In this document: piece after piece, positions 8,382 through 17,369 of the stretch | Layout: every line of letters begins with the position of its first letter | Position numbering within the stretch: the stretch's first letter is position 1 | From: Gemmatimonadota bacterium | Lineage (GTDB): Bacteria > Latescibacterota > UBA2968 > UBA8231 | Reading direction: 5' to 3' | NCBI GenBank assembly: GCA_018672475.1 | Contig: JABHFS010000137.1 | Location: 1-64,000 of the forward strand | Length of the DNA: 64,000 nt | Position numbers and translations under genes: made by a program | Notes under the pieces: model-generated | What the model was told of the DNA's origin: nothing | The model's database searches: none | The model's input: only the letters and a program-made list of their open reading frames with translations

Positions 8382-8699
8382 TCAGACCCTTTCTTCGCCA
8401 AATGCGAGCAATCGCTCGCGGCACTTCGCCGCAAGATCCAAGACGGGAAACGCGCCCGCCCAATGCGCTGTAGCCAACACCACACCAAGCCGCAACCGCC
8501 CCGCCGTCACAACGAATTTTTCTTTCTCCCGCGCAAAAGCCGCCGGGACCGCCTCTTGCCAATACGCCGGATCACAAGCATAACCGCATAGACACACTTC
8601 GGGAAAAGCCAACATCTCTACCCCTTTCGCCGTGAATTTCTCCATCGATGCAATGATCTTCTCCGCGCTTTTGCCCGGTTCGGGAAAGCGCAATGTCAC
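8382..8699 (-). pseudogene. Eroded carbon-nitrogen hydrolase (nitrilase superfamily)
   Basis: The GTG start at 8699 overlaps the stop of the RraA-like gene (GTGA), and the frame ends three bases before the sialidase-type gene. Residues 1-45 are clearly nitrilase-like, with AFPEVCLCGYACDP carrying the catalytic Glu. A normal member has 250-300 residues; this has 105. The expected catalytic Lys region is absent, and the later segment RLGVVLATAHWAGAFP, which aligns by eye with the usual G-V-x-I-C-Y-D nucleophile strand, lacks the Cys. I read it as an internally deleted, inactive remnant still in frame. Confidence 0.65.
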
Positions 8700-9421
8700 G
8701 ATGCCCTTACCCTTTCGATCAGCGCCGTAATACGCCGTTTGCTCTCCGCCCGCGCCGCCTTCAGCCCCTCGACACTGACCTCATCGCCCTGCAAATAGTC
8801 CAACACCACATCCTCCGCCGCCACATATTCACCGCAAAGCCCCGCCACATCCGTGGCTATTTCGTTGGGAACCACCACCACCCCGTTGCAATCCCCGTGC
8901 AGCAAATCCCCAGGATGCACTATCACCCCACCGACGGCCACCGGCACCATCAAATCAACGATATGCCCATAGCCGTGCGAGCATATCGCCCCGTCGCTAA
9001 AAGCCGGGAAACCCATCCTGCCGACCTGCGCCAAATCCCTGGCTGCACCACTGGTGATTAACCCGACCGCACCAAAAGTCTTATAAGTAGTACACATCAC
9101 CTCGCCAAACGAAGCCCCCCTCGTCGGCTCGTCCAAATCCTGAAAAACGACGATTGTCGGAGAGGGAATCTGCGCGAAAGTAGCCACCTGCTCATCCAGA
9201 GCCGAATAGACATCGCCCTCTCTGGCCGGAGCCTGCGCGCGATAGGTGGCGGTAGCCGCATACCCCACCAAAGGCTCCATCTGCGGATAACAGGCTTTGA
9301 TCCGCGCATCCATATAGCCCTCGTGACGCCCTCGCACCTCGAAAACTTCGATCACATTGCAAATGGTCGGCGTATCGTATTGTCGTAAAATACCCAATTG
9401 TTCTGCAGAAAGCCCATGCAT
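8696..9421 (-). CDS. RraA-like / HMG aldolase-fold protein
   Basis: About 241 residues with the RraA/DlpA-like fold: TPTICNVIEVFEVRGR near the start, GEVMCTTYKTFGAVGLITSG followed by AARDL (the G-x-x-R-D site region), and PGDLLHGDCNGVVVVP. Relatives include 4-hydroxy-4-methyl-2-oxoglutarate/oxaloacetate aldolases and proteins annotated as dimethylmenaquinone methyltransferase-like. ATG 9421 has GGGAGA upstream; the ATG at 9451 has no ribosome-binding site and lies in an inverted repeat. It heads the operon with the hydrolase relic and the sialidase-type gene, a grouping I associate with sugar-acid or keto-acid catabolism. Confidence 0.8.
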   Translation of the reverse strand: MHGLSAEQLGILRQYDTPTICNVIEVFEVRGRHEGYMDARIKACYPQMEPLVGYAATATYRAQAPAREGDVYSALDEQVATFAQIPSPTIVVFQDLDEPTRGASFGEVMCTTYKTFGAVGLITSGAARDLAQVGRMGFPAFSDGAICSHGYGHIVDLMVPVAVGGVIVHPGDLLHGDCNGVVVVPNEIATDVAGLCGEYVAAEDVVLDYLQGDEVSVEGLKAARAESKRRITALIERVRAS

Positions 9422-9450
9422 CCGATCTCTCCCGTATTTAGCATATAACA

Positions 9451-9476
9451 TCGACCGTTGAGCAGCGTGCGGTCGA
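9451..9476. promoter_or_regulatory. Inverted repeat upstream of the RraA-like operon
   Basis: TCGACCG and CGGTCGA are exact 7-bp inverted arms with a 12-base spacer, placed 30 bp upstream of the ATG at 9421. The position suits a repressor operator; no T tract is present. Confidence 0.35.
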
Positions 9477-9654
9477 CCTGATTATGGGGCGCAATTGACC
9501 TCTCTTCCCCACTAAGCTCAGGCGTTGCAGATCTTCCACCTCACCTCGCCTAAAAATACCCTCCTTAACTAAGCCCTGTCAAAAATTTGCCCTGCCCCCA
9601 TCGCAATGCTTATATCACTCACATCCTCATACCCAATAGAAAGCGCCGCAAAAA

Positions 9655-10680
9655 ATGCATCAGTTTCCCTTAATAGAAGTCGCCGGTACCGCCCGTGAGA
9701 TGGGCCGCCAGCACGGCGAACAAGCCGCCGCCCTCATCACCCGCTATCTCGCCTGGGTCGAAAAGTCCACCGGTAAGGACCGCGACGAACTTGGCGCCCG
9801 TGCCCGCGCCTTCGAGCCCTTTATCGACACGCTCAATCCGTTGCTACTCGATGAAATACGCGGCCTGGCTGAAGGTGCTGCTATCCCCTACGAGCACGCC
9901 CTGCTGTGCCAGGCGCGCGGCGAAGCAGTCAAAGCCCCATTGGAGGGCTGCACCGCCTTCGCCCTCAACGCTACCGCCACCCGCCACGGCCAAACCCTAG
10001 CCGGCCAAAATCAAGACCTGCCGCCCGAATTTTCCGATATCGGTATCGTCCTGCACCTCAAACCATCCGATGGACGTCCGCGCGCGATCACCTTTACCTT
10101 CGCCGGCCAACTCGGTTATATGGGCATGAACCACCTCGGTGTCGCGCACTTCGCCAATGGCCTCGGCAACGCCGAATGGCGCCTTGCCACACCGCACTAC
10201 CCGCTCAAGCGCACCCTGCTCGAGCAAACCGACATCCCCGCCTGCCTGAAAATAATAGAACAACACCGGGTGACCTCGGCGGGCAATATGGTCCTCTGCG
10301 ACGGCAAGCAGCAAATCGCCGACGTCGAAATCCGCCCCGAGGCCATCGCCCACTACGCCGACGAGCATCCCGACCGTCGCCTCCACACCAACCATTACCT
10401 GAGCGATGAATTTACCTCGTACAATAAAGACGCCATGGCCGACTCGGTCCCCCGTCTCACCCGGATTCGTGCGTTAGTACAAATGCACTGGGGCAGCATC
10501 GATGTCGACGTCATGCAGGAGATACTAGCGGACCACCAAGGGGACCCCGGTGCGATCTGTCGCCACGGCGAGGGCGGCTCGCATTCGATCTGCGGCTATA
10601 TCGCCGAACCTGGGAAGGGATTATTCCACGTAAGGCGCGGACATGGATGCTTGGGGACTTGGACGGCGTATGAGGTATAA
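9655..10680 (+). CDS. C45 family autoproteolytic acyltransferase/hydrolase
   Basis: A 341-residue protein of the acyl-CoA:6-aminopenicillanic-acid acyltransferase/C45 peptidase group of Ntn hydrolases. The N-terminal GTAREMGRQHGEQ is the family's conserved G-x-x-x-G-x-x-x-G region. The processing site is EGCTAFAL, with Cys99 as the nucleophile exposed by self-cleavage, followed by LAGQNQDL (N119 and D121 region). The C-terminal half has HTNHYL and ICRHGEG, as in other members. There is no signal peptide. Substrates in most bacteria are unknown; hydrolysis of an amide or acyl-amino compound is expected. It stands alone, with about 200 bp of untranslated DNA upstream. Confidence 0.83.
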   Translation: MHQFPLIEVAGTAREMGRQHGEQAAALITRYLAWVEKSTGKDRDELGARARAFEPFIDTLNPLLLDEIRGLAEGAAIPYEHALLCQARGEAVKAPLEGCTAFALNATATRHGQTLAGQNQDLPPEFSDIGIVLHLKPSDGRPRAITFTFAGQLGYMGMNHLGVAHFANGLGNAEWRLATPHYPLKRTLLEQTDIPACLKIIEQHRVTSAGNMVLCDGKQQIADVEIRPEAIAHYADEHPDRRLHTNHYLSDEFTSYNKDAMADSVPRLTRIRALVQMHWGSIDVDVMQEILADHQGDPGAICRHGEGGSHSICGYIAEPGKGLFHVRRGHGCLGTWTAYEV

Positions 10681-10695
10681 CCCTGCTATCGATCA

Positions 10696-12219
10696 CTAAA
10701 GCAATTGATTGAGATACGGCAACGCCAAACCGACGATAGCCCCCAACACCGCTCCCAGCAGCTCGATATACCGCAACTGGTCGGCGATCAAGCTGCGCAC
10801 CATATGCTCGACCCGCAACAAATCAAAAGCCATGACCTGCTCGCGTACCATGCGCGCAATATCCAACTCGTCGAGCAGCACCGGCACCTCCCGGCGCAAA
10901 AGCTCTGTCGCCTGACGCTGGCTCCAGTCGACGAGCGCGGCCTCGTCCGCCGCCGTCAACGCCAACCATTGGCGCAACGATCGCGCACCCAACGCACCCG
11001 CTCCGGCCGATGCCATGAACTCACCGAGCCGCCGACCCAAACCCCAAGCGGCTACTTGCCCGTCCTGCAACTGCATCAACCCGAGCAAACGCCTTCGCAT
11101 ATCCGCCCAAGCCGCGTCGGGCAATAGCTCAGACAATGGATCTTCTCGCCGCCGCCGATACTGATCCAATAGTAGCGTTTTGACTTGCGAGCGAATTCTG
11201 CCACTGGTCATCCACGTCGCCGCGACCTGCCCGATCTTCGCCGCCAACGGCCCGCCCTGCTCTCCGACCAATGTGCCCAGCGGTTTTTCTAGTAAGGCAT
11301 CGATCCCGGCAAACAAATGGCGCTCGATCTGGGCACGCGTCTCAGCGCTAGCCAGATACTCCTGTGCCATCGCCGGCAAGCGCTCGGCGACGACCGCCTC
11401 GATCTGTTCACCGAATAAACGCAACCCCATTCCACTGACCAACCCGCGCAAACCGCCTTCGCGTTCGACATAAGCGCTCAAAGCCTCAAAGAGCCGCGTA
11501 CTCACCTCGTCAATATGGTCCGCCGAACTCAGCCAAACCGCCAAACGATCTAAAAGCGCGGGGATCTCCTGCTGCAAACCCTGCTTGAGCGCCTCGCGCA
11601 ACTCGTCGGGGACCGCTTCCTGCAAGGGCGCGTCCCGCTCGAGAAAGGCCAGCGCCTGCCCCTCGAGCGCCGAGGCCAGATCTTGCTGAGTCTGATCACG
11701 CGTCAACACCCCGTCCAACAGCCCGGCCAATGCCTCGACCGCCTCCTCCCCCACGAGCGTTCCCAACGGCAAAGCGCGGACCTGCCGTTCCACGACATCC
11801 AACAGGGCCTGTTTCGGCCCCAGCGAGGCCTCCGTCCTGCTCCACGCTGCCAAAAGCGCCAACACCCGCTCCACCAGCGGTTCGACCTCGGTCGCGGGCA
11901 ACCAGGCCAACACGCCGGCCGGAGACTCGTCAAACAACCGCCCGATACGCACACCGAGCAATTGCCGCAGACTCTCCTGCAGGGCTGGGCGCTCGATCTG
12001 CTCTACCAGATACTCTCGGTAGAGCAGGTCCTCGCCGACTACCTTGGCCACATTATCGGCTAAACGAGCGCGATTTTTCGGGATAACGCCCTGCCAGCCC
12101 AAAGTATACCAATGCGGCTCCAGCGGGCGAAAGAGCGAACGGATCGCCAACGCGTTGGTAAAATAGCCGATAAAAGCGCCGAGTCCGGCGCTGGCAACTA
12201 TCTGAGCGAGGGAAACCAT
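10696..12219 (-). CDS. DUF445 family membrane-associated protein
   Basis: A 507-residue protein with the DUF445 layout: an N-terminal hydrophobic helix with GAFIGYFTNALAIRSLFRPL, a long amphipathic helical body of about 400 residues rich in Leu, Glu and Arg, and a C-terminal hydrophobic anchor (LLGAVLGAIVGLALPYLNQL). Proteins of this family (YheB/YjiN type) lie on the inner membrane; function unknown. Its stop is 16 bp from the end of the C45 gene, in convergent orientation. Confidence 0.85.
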   Translation of the reverse strand: MVSLAQIVASAGLGAFIGYFTNALAIRSLFRPLEPHWYTLGWQGVIPKNRARLADNVAKVVGEDLLYREYLVEQIERPALQESLRQLLGVRIGRLFDESPAGVLAWLPATEVEPLVERVLALLAAWSRTEASLGPKQALLDVVERQVRALPLGTLVGEEAVEALAGLLDGVLTRDQTQQDLASALEGQALAFLERDAPLQEAVPDELREALKQGLQQEIPALLDRLAVWLSSADHIDEVSTRLFEALSAYVEREGGLRGLVSGMGLRLFGEQIEAVVAERLPAMAQEYLASAETRAQIERHLFAGIDALLEKPLGTLVGEQGGPLAAKIGQVAATWMTSGRIRSQVKTLLLDQYRRRREDPLSELLPDAAWADMRRRLLGLMQLQDGQVAAWGLGRRLGEFMASAGAGALGARSLRQWLALTAADEAALVDWSQRQATELLRREVPVLLDELDIARMVREQVMAFDLLRVEHMVRSLIADQLRYIELLGAVLGAIVGLALPYLNQLL

Positions 12220-12264
12220 AGGGAAAATACTAGGAAGAAAAGCAGGAAGGGGCGTCGACCGGCC

Positions 12265-13605
12265 TTACAGGCACTGGTCGACCATATTCTTAACTTCTTC
12301 GAGAATATCCTCGGCGAGGGCTTCGCGCAGTACGGGAATATTGCCATCGACCAGCTTGAGTTTTTTCATCACCCGCGGATCGTAGCGACTCGGCTCCTCC
12401 GGCAGATAGCCCAAACCGATCTCCTTGCAGAGGTTGTCGGCCATATGGGTCAGACAGGATAGCGGGGACGGGTCGTCGCCGACGGTGTGGTGGCTGCCCA
12501 CGGCATGCGCGATATCTTCGCCCATATTGGCGTTGATCATCAGCAATTGGCCGACGCGCTCGTGGTTGACCATATCGCCCAATTTATTCTCTACGGTGCA
12601 AAAATCGAGGCCGCCCTTCTCCATCTGCTCCACCACCCGCGCGAACCAGTCCCAATAAAAGAAGCCCAACACCAATTTACCAACATCGTGCAAGAGGGCG
12701 CTGATCCAATAATCATTGAATTCGAGTTTCGTCTCGAGCACGATCATTTTGCCGGTTACCAGTTTGTCGGCAATCACCGCACAACCGACCGAATGCTCCC
12801 AAAAACGCCGCATGTCGAATGCGCTCTCCTGCGGCTTGACCAGGCTGTTGACCAGCTTGATCTGCTGGGCGATGGCGCCGACTTTTTTCAGCCCCAACCG
12901 CACGATGATAGCGTTCAGCGACCAGCTGCTCTTACGGCCGATGTCGGCGAAGACCGGCGACTTGACCACCTGCTGGAGCTTCATGACGATGGCCGGATCG
13001 CGGCAGAGCAATTGTTCGAGCTGTTCGGTGGTGGTCTTCGGATCGCTCACCAGGCACATTATGCGCACGATGATCTCGGGCAAGGTCGGCAGCGTGTTGA
13101 GGTTTTTTAGCCGGCGCTCGACGCGCTGTTGCAACACCGCGTAGGGCACCTTGTCGATATCCTGGATCAAATTGCCAATACCATGGTCTTCCAAGACATC
13201 GGAGACAATCGTCTGCAGCGACGATTCGGCACTGGCAAAGGCCGTCTCCCAGGGGCAGTAATATATGCTTAGTCGCTCGCCGACGATTCCGCGCTGCCGT
13301 TCTATCGCGCTTTGCGGCAACACTAAAAATAGCGGCAGCGCCCCGTTATGTCCCAGCGAATCGAGCGTGTGCTCGTTTGAAAGCGGGTTGTTCTGGACGA
13401 CAAAGACACAGCGCGCAGCCGTGCCCTCTTGTAGTAAAATTTCCGCGGCTTGGTCCAATTCCTGGATCACGGTGATCGTCAGACCGCATTGGTAATTGAG
13501 CATCAGATTGAGGAATTTGGCCAGCACCTGCTGAGGCTTGCCCTCCTGCTGGACGATCAGCCCACTTTGCTGACCGGTGCCGTATGCGCTTCCGCTGGTT
13601 GTCAT
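12265..13605 (-). CDS. HDOD domain signalling protein with receiver-like N-terminus
   Basis: A 446-residue protein. Residues about 20-145 have alternating hydrophobic strands (LTITVIQELDQAAEIL, CVFVVQNNPL, PLFLVLPQS) like a degenerate receiver domain without a clear phospho-accepting Asp. The HDOD domain follows from about 165: LPTLPEIIVRIM, then RFWEHSVGCAVIADKL and ISALLHDVGKLVLGFF with HD at 306-307. HDOD proteins relay signals for motility or stress and usually lack phosphodiesterase activity. It is upstream of the DUF445 gene on the same strand, 45 bp apart, and may be co-transcribed. Confidence 0.8.
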   Translation of the reverse strand: MTTSGSAYGTGQQSGLIVQQEGKPQQVLAKFLNLMLNYQCGLTITVIQELDQAAEILLQEGTAARCVFVVQNNPLSNEHTLDSLGHNGALPLFLVLPQSAIERQRGIVGERLSIYYCPWETAFASAESSLQTIVSDVLEDHGIGNLIQDIDKVPYAVLQQRVERRLKNLNTLPTLPEIIVRIMCLVSDPKTTTEQLEQLLCRDPAIVMKLQQVVKSPVFADIGRKSSWSLNAIIVRLGLKKVGAIAQQIKLVNSLVKPQESAFDMRRFWEHSVGCAVIADKLVTGKMIVLETKLEFNDYWISALLHDVGKLVLGFFYWDWFARVVEQMEKGGLDFCTVENKLGDMVNHERVGQLLMINANMGEDIAHAVGSHHTVGDDPSPLSCLTHMADNLCKEIGLGYLPEEPSRYDPRVMKKLKLVDGNIPVLREALAEDILEEVKNMVDQCL

Positions 13606-13674
13606 AAAATCTTACTGGTGTTTATTAATCGCAGGCAGTAGAAGAACCGCTACAAGGGTAGAGACACAATCGGG

Positions 13675-14397
13675 CTAGGCTAGGCGTTCAGCGTCGTCTT
13701 CCGGGGCATAGCCCAATTCCTGACGGGCGCTCTGAATATCCCAGTAGGCCCGGGTATTGGCCGAGATTCCATAATAAATCCCGAAGCGCACGTCGGCCTC
13801 GATTCCACGCCAAACCAACTGCACGCAATCGCGGTGGCTCAGCCAAGTCGAAAGGATACGGTCGCCCTGGCGCTCAATAACAGCCGAATCCGGTTGAAAT
13901 GAGCCGATGCGCAGGCAGATGACCTCTAAACCGTGTTCGTCGACATAATAACGGCCCAGATCTTCGCCGAAAGCCTTACTGACCCCGTAGAGGCTGTCGG
14001 GCCGCTCAGGTAACTCCGGCGTCGTATAGACCCCGTCCTGCTCGTAGAAACCCGTGACGTGGTTGGTGCTGGCGAAGATCACCCGCTTGACACCCTTTTT
14101 CCTGCAGGCTTCATAGGTACAATAAACGCCCTGGATATTTTTCTCCAGCACCGACTCCCAAGACGCGTTAGTGCTCGGGTCACCGGCCATATGAACCACG
14201 GCGTCGACCCCATCGACGGCCGCTTCGATCGCCGCCATATCAGCGACGCTACCCAACACAACCTCCTCGCCCTCGGCCACCTCCAATACTGTGCGGTGAT
14301 ACATCAAACGCAGGTCATAACGGTCCTTGAGTCCCTCGCGCAGCACCTGCCCAATCCGGCCGGCCGCACCGGTGATCAACACTTTCTTGCGCCCCAT
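13675..14397 (-). CDS. Uronate dehydrogenase-like SDR (NAD-dependent epimerase/dehydratase)
   Basis: A 240-residue extended SDR. The Rossmann motif GAAGRIG is at 10-16, FASTNHVTGFY at 108-118 contains the catalytic Ser, and YGVSK at 137-141 gives Tyr and Lys. The NHVTGFY stretch is characteristic of uronate dehydrogenases, which oxidise glucuronate or galacturonate to aldarolactones with NAD. The ATG at 14397 has AAAGGGAACGT before it and overlaps the stop of the small upstream gene (TGATG). The neighbours (ThuA, TIM-barrel isomerase, OtnK) fit sugar-acid use. The exact substrate is inferred from motif similarity only. Confidence 0.75.
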   Translation of the reverse strand: MGRKKVLITGAAGRIGQVLREGLKDRYDLRLMYHRTVLEVAEGEEVVLGSVADMAAIEAAVDGVDAVVHMAGDPSTNASWESVLEKNIQGVYCTYEACRKKGVKRVIFASTNHVTGFYEQDGVYTTPELPERPDSLYGVSKAFGEDLGRYYVDEHGLEVICLRIGSFQPDSAVIERQGDRILSTWLSHRDCVQLVWRGIEADVRFGIYYGISANTRAYWDIQSARQELGYAPEDDAERLA

Positions 14398-14591
14398 CAA
14401 CGTTCCCTTTCCAATAACCGCCACACCAGGGTCACTATGAGAAAAGACCCTACCACCAGACCAACGCCCCAAAAAATGCGCCGCCGCCAACGAGACCGAC
14501 GGCGACCGAGTTTCCAGGGTTTAGGCAGATCGAATGCCGTGCGAGTGCCGTGCGAATGCGCGTTGCGAAATGCCGTAGCAACGTTCATCAT
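14397..14591 (-). CDS. Small single-pass membrane protein
   Basis: Sixty-four residues: a soluble N-terminal part, a strongly basic stretch (KLGRRRSRWRRRIF) and one membrane helix (GVGLVVGSFLIVTLVWRLL). The positive-inside rule puts the N-terminus in the cytoplasm. AAGGGGATGAT precedes tandem ATGs at 14591/14588, and its stop overlaps the next start by one base (TGATG). These signals support translation within the ThuA-SDR operon. I do not recognise the family. Confidence 0.5.
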   Translation of the reverse strand: MMNVATAFRNAHSHGTRTAFDLPKPWKLGRRRSRWRRRIFWGVGLVVGSFLIVTLVWRLLERER

Positions 14592-14609
14592 ATCATCCCC
14601 TTGTTGCTT

Positions 14610-15257
14610 TCAACGACTGGCCCAGAGCATACCGCGGCGCTGGATCTCGCGCGCCTCGGGCACATCGAAGTCCACAGCTACGTGGCCCAGCGATGAGTAG
14701 AACACGCGCCCCTTGCCCCACTGGCGCTTCCACACCACCGGCATCACCGTGCCATTGACCCAGGGCGAACTCTCGATACCCGCGAGCACCGTGGTCGCCA
14801 AAACCTCGTTGCCCGGGTCGGTGTGCATATAATACTGCTCCGAATGCATCTGAAAATCGCCCAAGCCCGCGACGATCGGGTCGTCTGACGTGATATTGAC
14901 GGTGTAGTCGATAATCCCGTCGGGATGAGCGACCCACTGGCCCCCGACCATGAATTGGTAGTTGGTGTTGTTGCGAAACGAGTCGCCCATGCAGCCGTGC
15001 CAACCCGCCACGCCGACGCCGCTCTCGATCGCCGCCAAGAGCCCTTTTTCCTGATCGCCCTCGATGGTACCCATCGTCCAAGTCGGTACGATCAAGTCCT
15101 GGGCCAGCATCAGGTCCTGGTCTTTATACGTGTCGAGCGTATCCGAGATCGTCACCTCAAAACCCTCTTCTTCGAGGATCGGCGCAAACACGTCAACGCA
15201 TTGCTTGGGCTCATGCCCCTCCCAGCCGCCCCATACCATTACCGCTTTTTTGGCCAT
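14610..15257 (-). CDS. ThuA domain protein
   Basis: A 215-residue protein of the ThuA (trehalose utilisation-like, glutamine-amidotransferase fold) family. It starts [20 protein letters not shown], where G-G-W-x-G-H-x-P is the family's opening motif, and includes GVGVAGWHG and [14 protein letters not shown], the typical G-W-H-G and S-L-G-H boxes. GGAAGGGA precedes the ATG at 15257. ThuA-type proteins interconvert or bind disaccharide derivatives such as trehalulose or 3-keto sugars together with Gfo/Idh/MocA dehydrogenases. The gene is followed by a small membrane protein and the SDR, and preceded by the TIM-barrel isomerase, as one operon. Confidence 0.85.
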   Translation of the reverse strand: MAKKAVMVWGGWEGHEPKQCVDVFAPILEEEGFEVTISDTLDTYKDQDLMLAQDLIVPTWTMGTIEGDQEKGLLAAIESGVGVAGWHGCMGDSFRNNTNYQFMVGGQWVAHPDGIIDYTVNITSDDPIVAGLGDFQMHSEQYYMHTDPGNEVLATTVLAGIESSPWVNGTVMPVVWKRQWGKGRVFYSSLGHVAVDFDVPEAREIQRRGMLWASR

Positions 15258-15269
15258 TGCCGTCCCTTC

Positions 15270-16025
15270 CTATCTGGCACCGCGCGCCAATTCGTTGCCC
15301 ACTAAATAATCGTAACTATTTTCGACCGCTTCCATCATGTCGCTCCCGCAGCGGTCGAGCTCGACGATCAGCCAATCGCAAGTGCCATGGCTAGCCTCGA
15401 TAATCGGCGGAATATCCATCGCGCCTTCGCCGATGGCCTGCATATCCTTTTCCGAGTCCAAGGGACCGTCTTTGATATGCAATAGCGGAGCCCTTTCGCC
15501 CAACGCTTCGACTATGGCCACCGAATCGCCGCCGCCGGTGTTGACCCAATAGGTGTCGACCTGGAAAAATATCTTCTCGTCAAGCATCTCGACCAGTATC
15601 TCAAACCCGGGTCGGCCCTCAACTTCGGTAAACTCCCACCAGTGATTGTGCAGTCCTAGTTCGAAATCGTTTTCCTCAGCGATCTGGCTGGCTTGGTTCC
15701 AGCGATCGCAGAGTTCCTTGAGCGCGTCCATACTCTCGAAAGCCTCGCGCGGTGTCGAGGTCACCACTCGGTTAACCTCCAATTGGTTCGCCAGCTCGAT
15801 AACCTGGTTTTTTTGCTTTCCGAGGGGCAATTGAGAATGCATGCTGCACACTTCAAGACCCAGGTCAGCAAATAGGTCGCCGGCCTCTTCCACCGTAACA
15901 CCGGGAAAACCGGCCGTCTCGACTCCCACGTACCCGATCTCGGAGATACGAGTGACCACGGACTTGAAGTTCTTAGCAAGAGCCTCGCGGACGGTGTAGA
16001 GCTGAATAGCTATGGGGGCAGCCAT
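15270..16025 (-). CDS. Sugar phosphate isomerase/epimerase-like TIM barrel
   Basis: A 251-residue xylose-isomerase-like/AP-endonuclease-2 barrel. The opening APIAIQLYTVREALAKNF is typical, as are the metal-ligand strands FELGLHNHWWEF (His), FFQVDTYWVNTGG (Asp), PLLHIKDG (His-x-Lys-Asp) and DWLIVELD (final Glu). Such enzymes isomerise or epimerise keto sugars, including 3-keto sugars, with a divalent metal. GGAAGGAAG precedes the ATG. It is the first gene of the ThuA operon and is divergent from the Gfo/Idh/MocA gene at 16293, so the shared 267-bp region probably controls both. Confidence 0.85.
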   Translation of the reverse strand: MAAPIAIQLYTVREALAKNFKSVVTRISEIGYVGVETAGFPGVTVEEAGDLFADLGLEVCSMHSQLPLGKQKNQVIELANQLEVNRVVTSTPREAFESMDALKELCDRWNQASQIAEENDFELGLHNHWWEFTEVEGRPGFEILVEMLDEKIFFQVDTYWVNTGGGDSVAIVEALGERAPLLHIKDGPLDSEKDMQAIGEGAMDIPPIIEASHGTCDWLIVELDRCGSDMMEAVENSYDYLVGNELARGAR

Positions 16026-16292
16026 TTCTTCCTTCCTTGTATATATGGTTAAAGAATATGATACAGAATATTAATATGATCTGCGATTGGGTTCGCTCTG
16101 CGGTACAATATGTGCTTTCAGTGTTAATTTCAGGTCGTAAGGGTCTGCCATATGATATATTGTATATAGGGAAAAAATAGGCCTATTGGCAAATAATCCG
16201 CAATTAGCCCGTCCCTGTCAAATAGTTCGTGGCCAACTTGATCAAGCATTGCCTAGGTTCTACATTAACAGCCAAATCAAGGAGAAAAGCCC
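16026..16292. promoter_or_regulatory. Divergent AT-rich control region with two palindromes
   Basis: This stretch separates two divergent sugar-metabolism transcripts and is clearly richer in AT than the genes. It holds a perfect 12-bp palindrome AATAGGCCTATT at 16176-16187 and a perfect 10-bp palindrome CTTGATCAAG at 16237-16246. TATATT-like stretches near 16156-16168 could be -10 elements. The plus-strand gene has AAGGAG at 16280-16285. A shared repressor or activator is inferred, not shown. Confidence 0.45.
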
Positions 16293-17366
16293 ATGAGTAG
16301 CCAAACAAAGGTCCGCCTCGGTTTTATCGGTGCCGGCTGGTGGGCCACCAGCAACCATATGCCCGTGCTCGCCGCCCGCGAAGATGTCGAACTCGCCGGT
16401 GTCTGCCGCCTTGGCAGCGCTGAGCTGGCGAGGGTCAAAGACCACTTCAGTTTTTCCTACGCCACAGAGGACTACCGCGAGCTGCTGGCCAATTGCGAGC
16501 TCGATGGAGTCGTCGTCGCCTCACCACACCCGCTGCATCACCAACACGCCAAAGCCGCCCTCGAGATGGGCCTGCCGGTGATGTGCGAAAAACCGATGAC
16601 CACCCGCGCCGGCCACGCGCGCGAGCTGGTACAATTAGCTGAAGAAAAAGGCGTGCCCCTGCTCGTACCCTACGGCTGGCACCACAAACCCTTTATCCAA
16701 CGGGCCAAAAAGTTAATGGACGACGGCGCGATCGGCAAAATCGAGTTCGCGACCTGCCATATGGCCTCGCCGATCCGCGACCTGCTCTCCGGCGTCGAAG
16801 TCGACGTATCCGAGATCTCCGGCCAGGACTCCGCCACGCTCTTCGGACCGACCCCGGCCACCTGGGCCGATCCCGAAATCGCCGGCGGCGGCTACGCACA
16901 CGCGCAGATCTCGCACTCATCCGGGTTGCTGTTCTGGCTTAGCGGACTCAGGGCCGAGCGCGTCTTCGCCGCGATGAGCGCGCCCGGGTCCAGAGTTGAG
17001 CTCTACGACGCACTCACCGTGCGTTTCGCCGGCGGCGCCATCGGCACCGTCAGCGGCGCCGGCAACGTGCCCACCGACCAGACCTTCCAGGTCGATTTAC
17101 GTCTCTTCGGCTCGGAGGGCATGCTGCTGTTGGACTGCGAGCGCGCCCGCATGCACCTGCGCCGCCACGACGGCCAGCACGTCGTCGAGGAAGTCGCCGA
17201 GGACGCCGGCGGTTACGAATGCGACGGACCACCCAATAATTTCGCCGACCTAATCCTAGGCAAAACCGACGTCAACTGGACCCCCGGCGAGGCGGCGATG
17301 CGCGGGGTCGAGATGCTCGACGCGGCCTACCGCTCGGCCGCCTCAGGCCAGGAGGAACAGGTATAA
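16293..17366 (+). CDS. Gfo/Idh/MocA family oxidoreductase
   Basis: A 357-residue NAD(P)-dependent dehydrogenase. The N-terminal Rossmann segment is VRLGFIGAGWWATSNHMPVL, followed by ELAGVC and VVVASPHPLHHQHAKAAL, then the catalytic-region motif VMCEKPMTT (E-K-P). The C-terminal alpha/beta domain carries the Y-A-H-A-Q-I-S-H substrate region. Such enzymes act on sugars, sugar acids or inositols. AAGGAG is correctly placed before the ATG. It is divergent from the ThuA operon, and its 3' end meets an otnC-like relic on the other strand. Confidence 0.88.
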   Translation: MSSQTKVRLGFIGAGWWATSNHMPVLAAREDVELAGVCRLGSAELARVKDHFSFSYATEDYRELLANCELDGVVVASPHPLHHQHAKAALEMGLPVMCEKPMTTRAGHARELVQLAEEKGVPLLVPYGWHHKPFIQRAKKLMDDGAIGKIEFATCHMASPIRDLLSGVEVDVSEISGQDSATLFGPTPATWADPEIAGGGYAHAQISHSSGLLFWLSGLRAERVFAAMSAPGSRVELYDALTVRFAGGAIGTVSGAGNVPTDQTFQVDLRLFGSEGMLLLDCERARMHLRRHDGQHVVEEVAEDAGGYECDGPPNNFADLILGKTDVNWTPGEAAMRGVEMLDAAYRSAASGQEEQV

Positions 17367-17369
17367 AGC

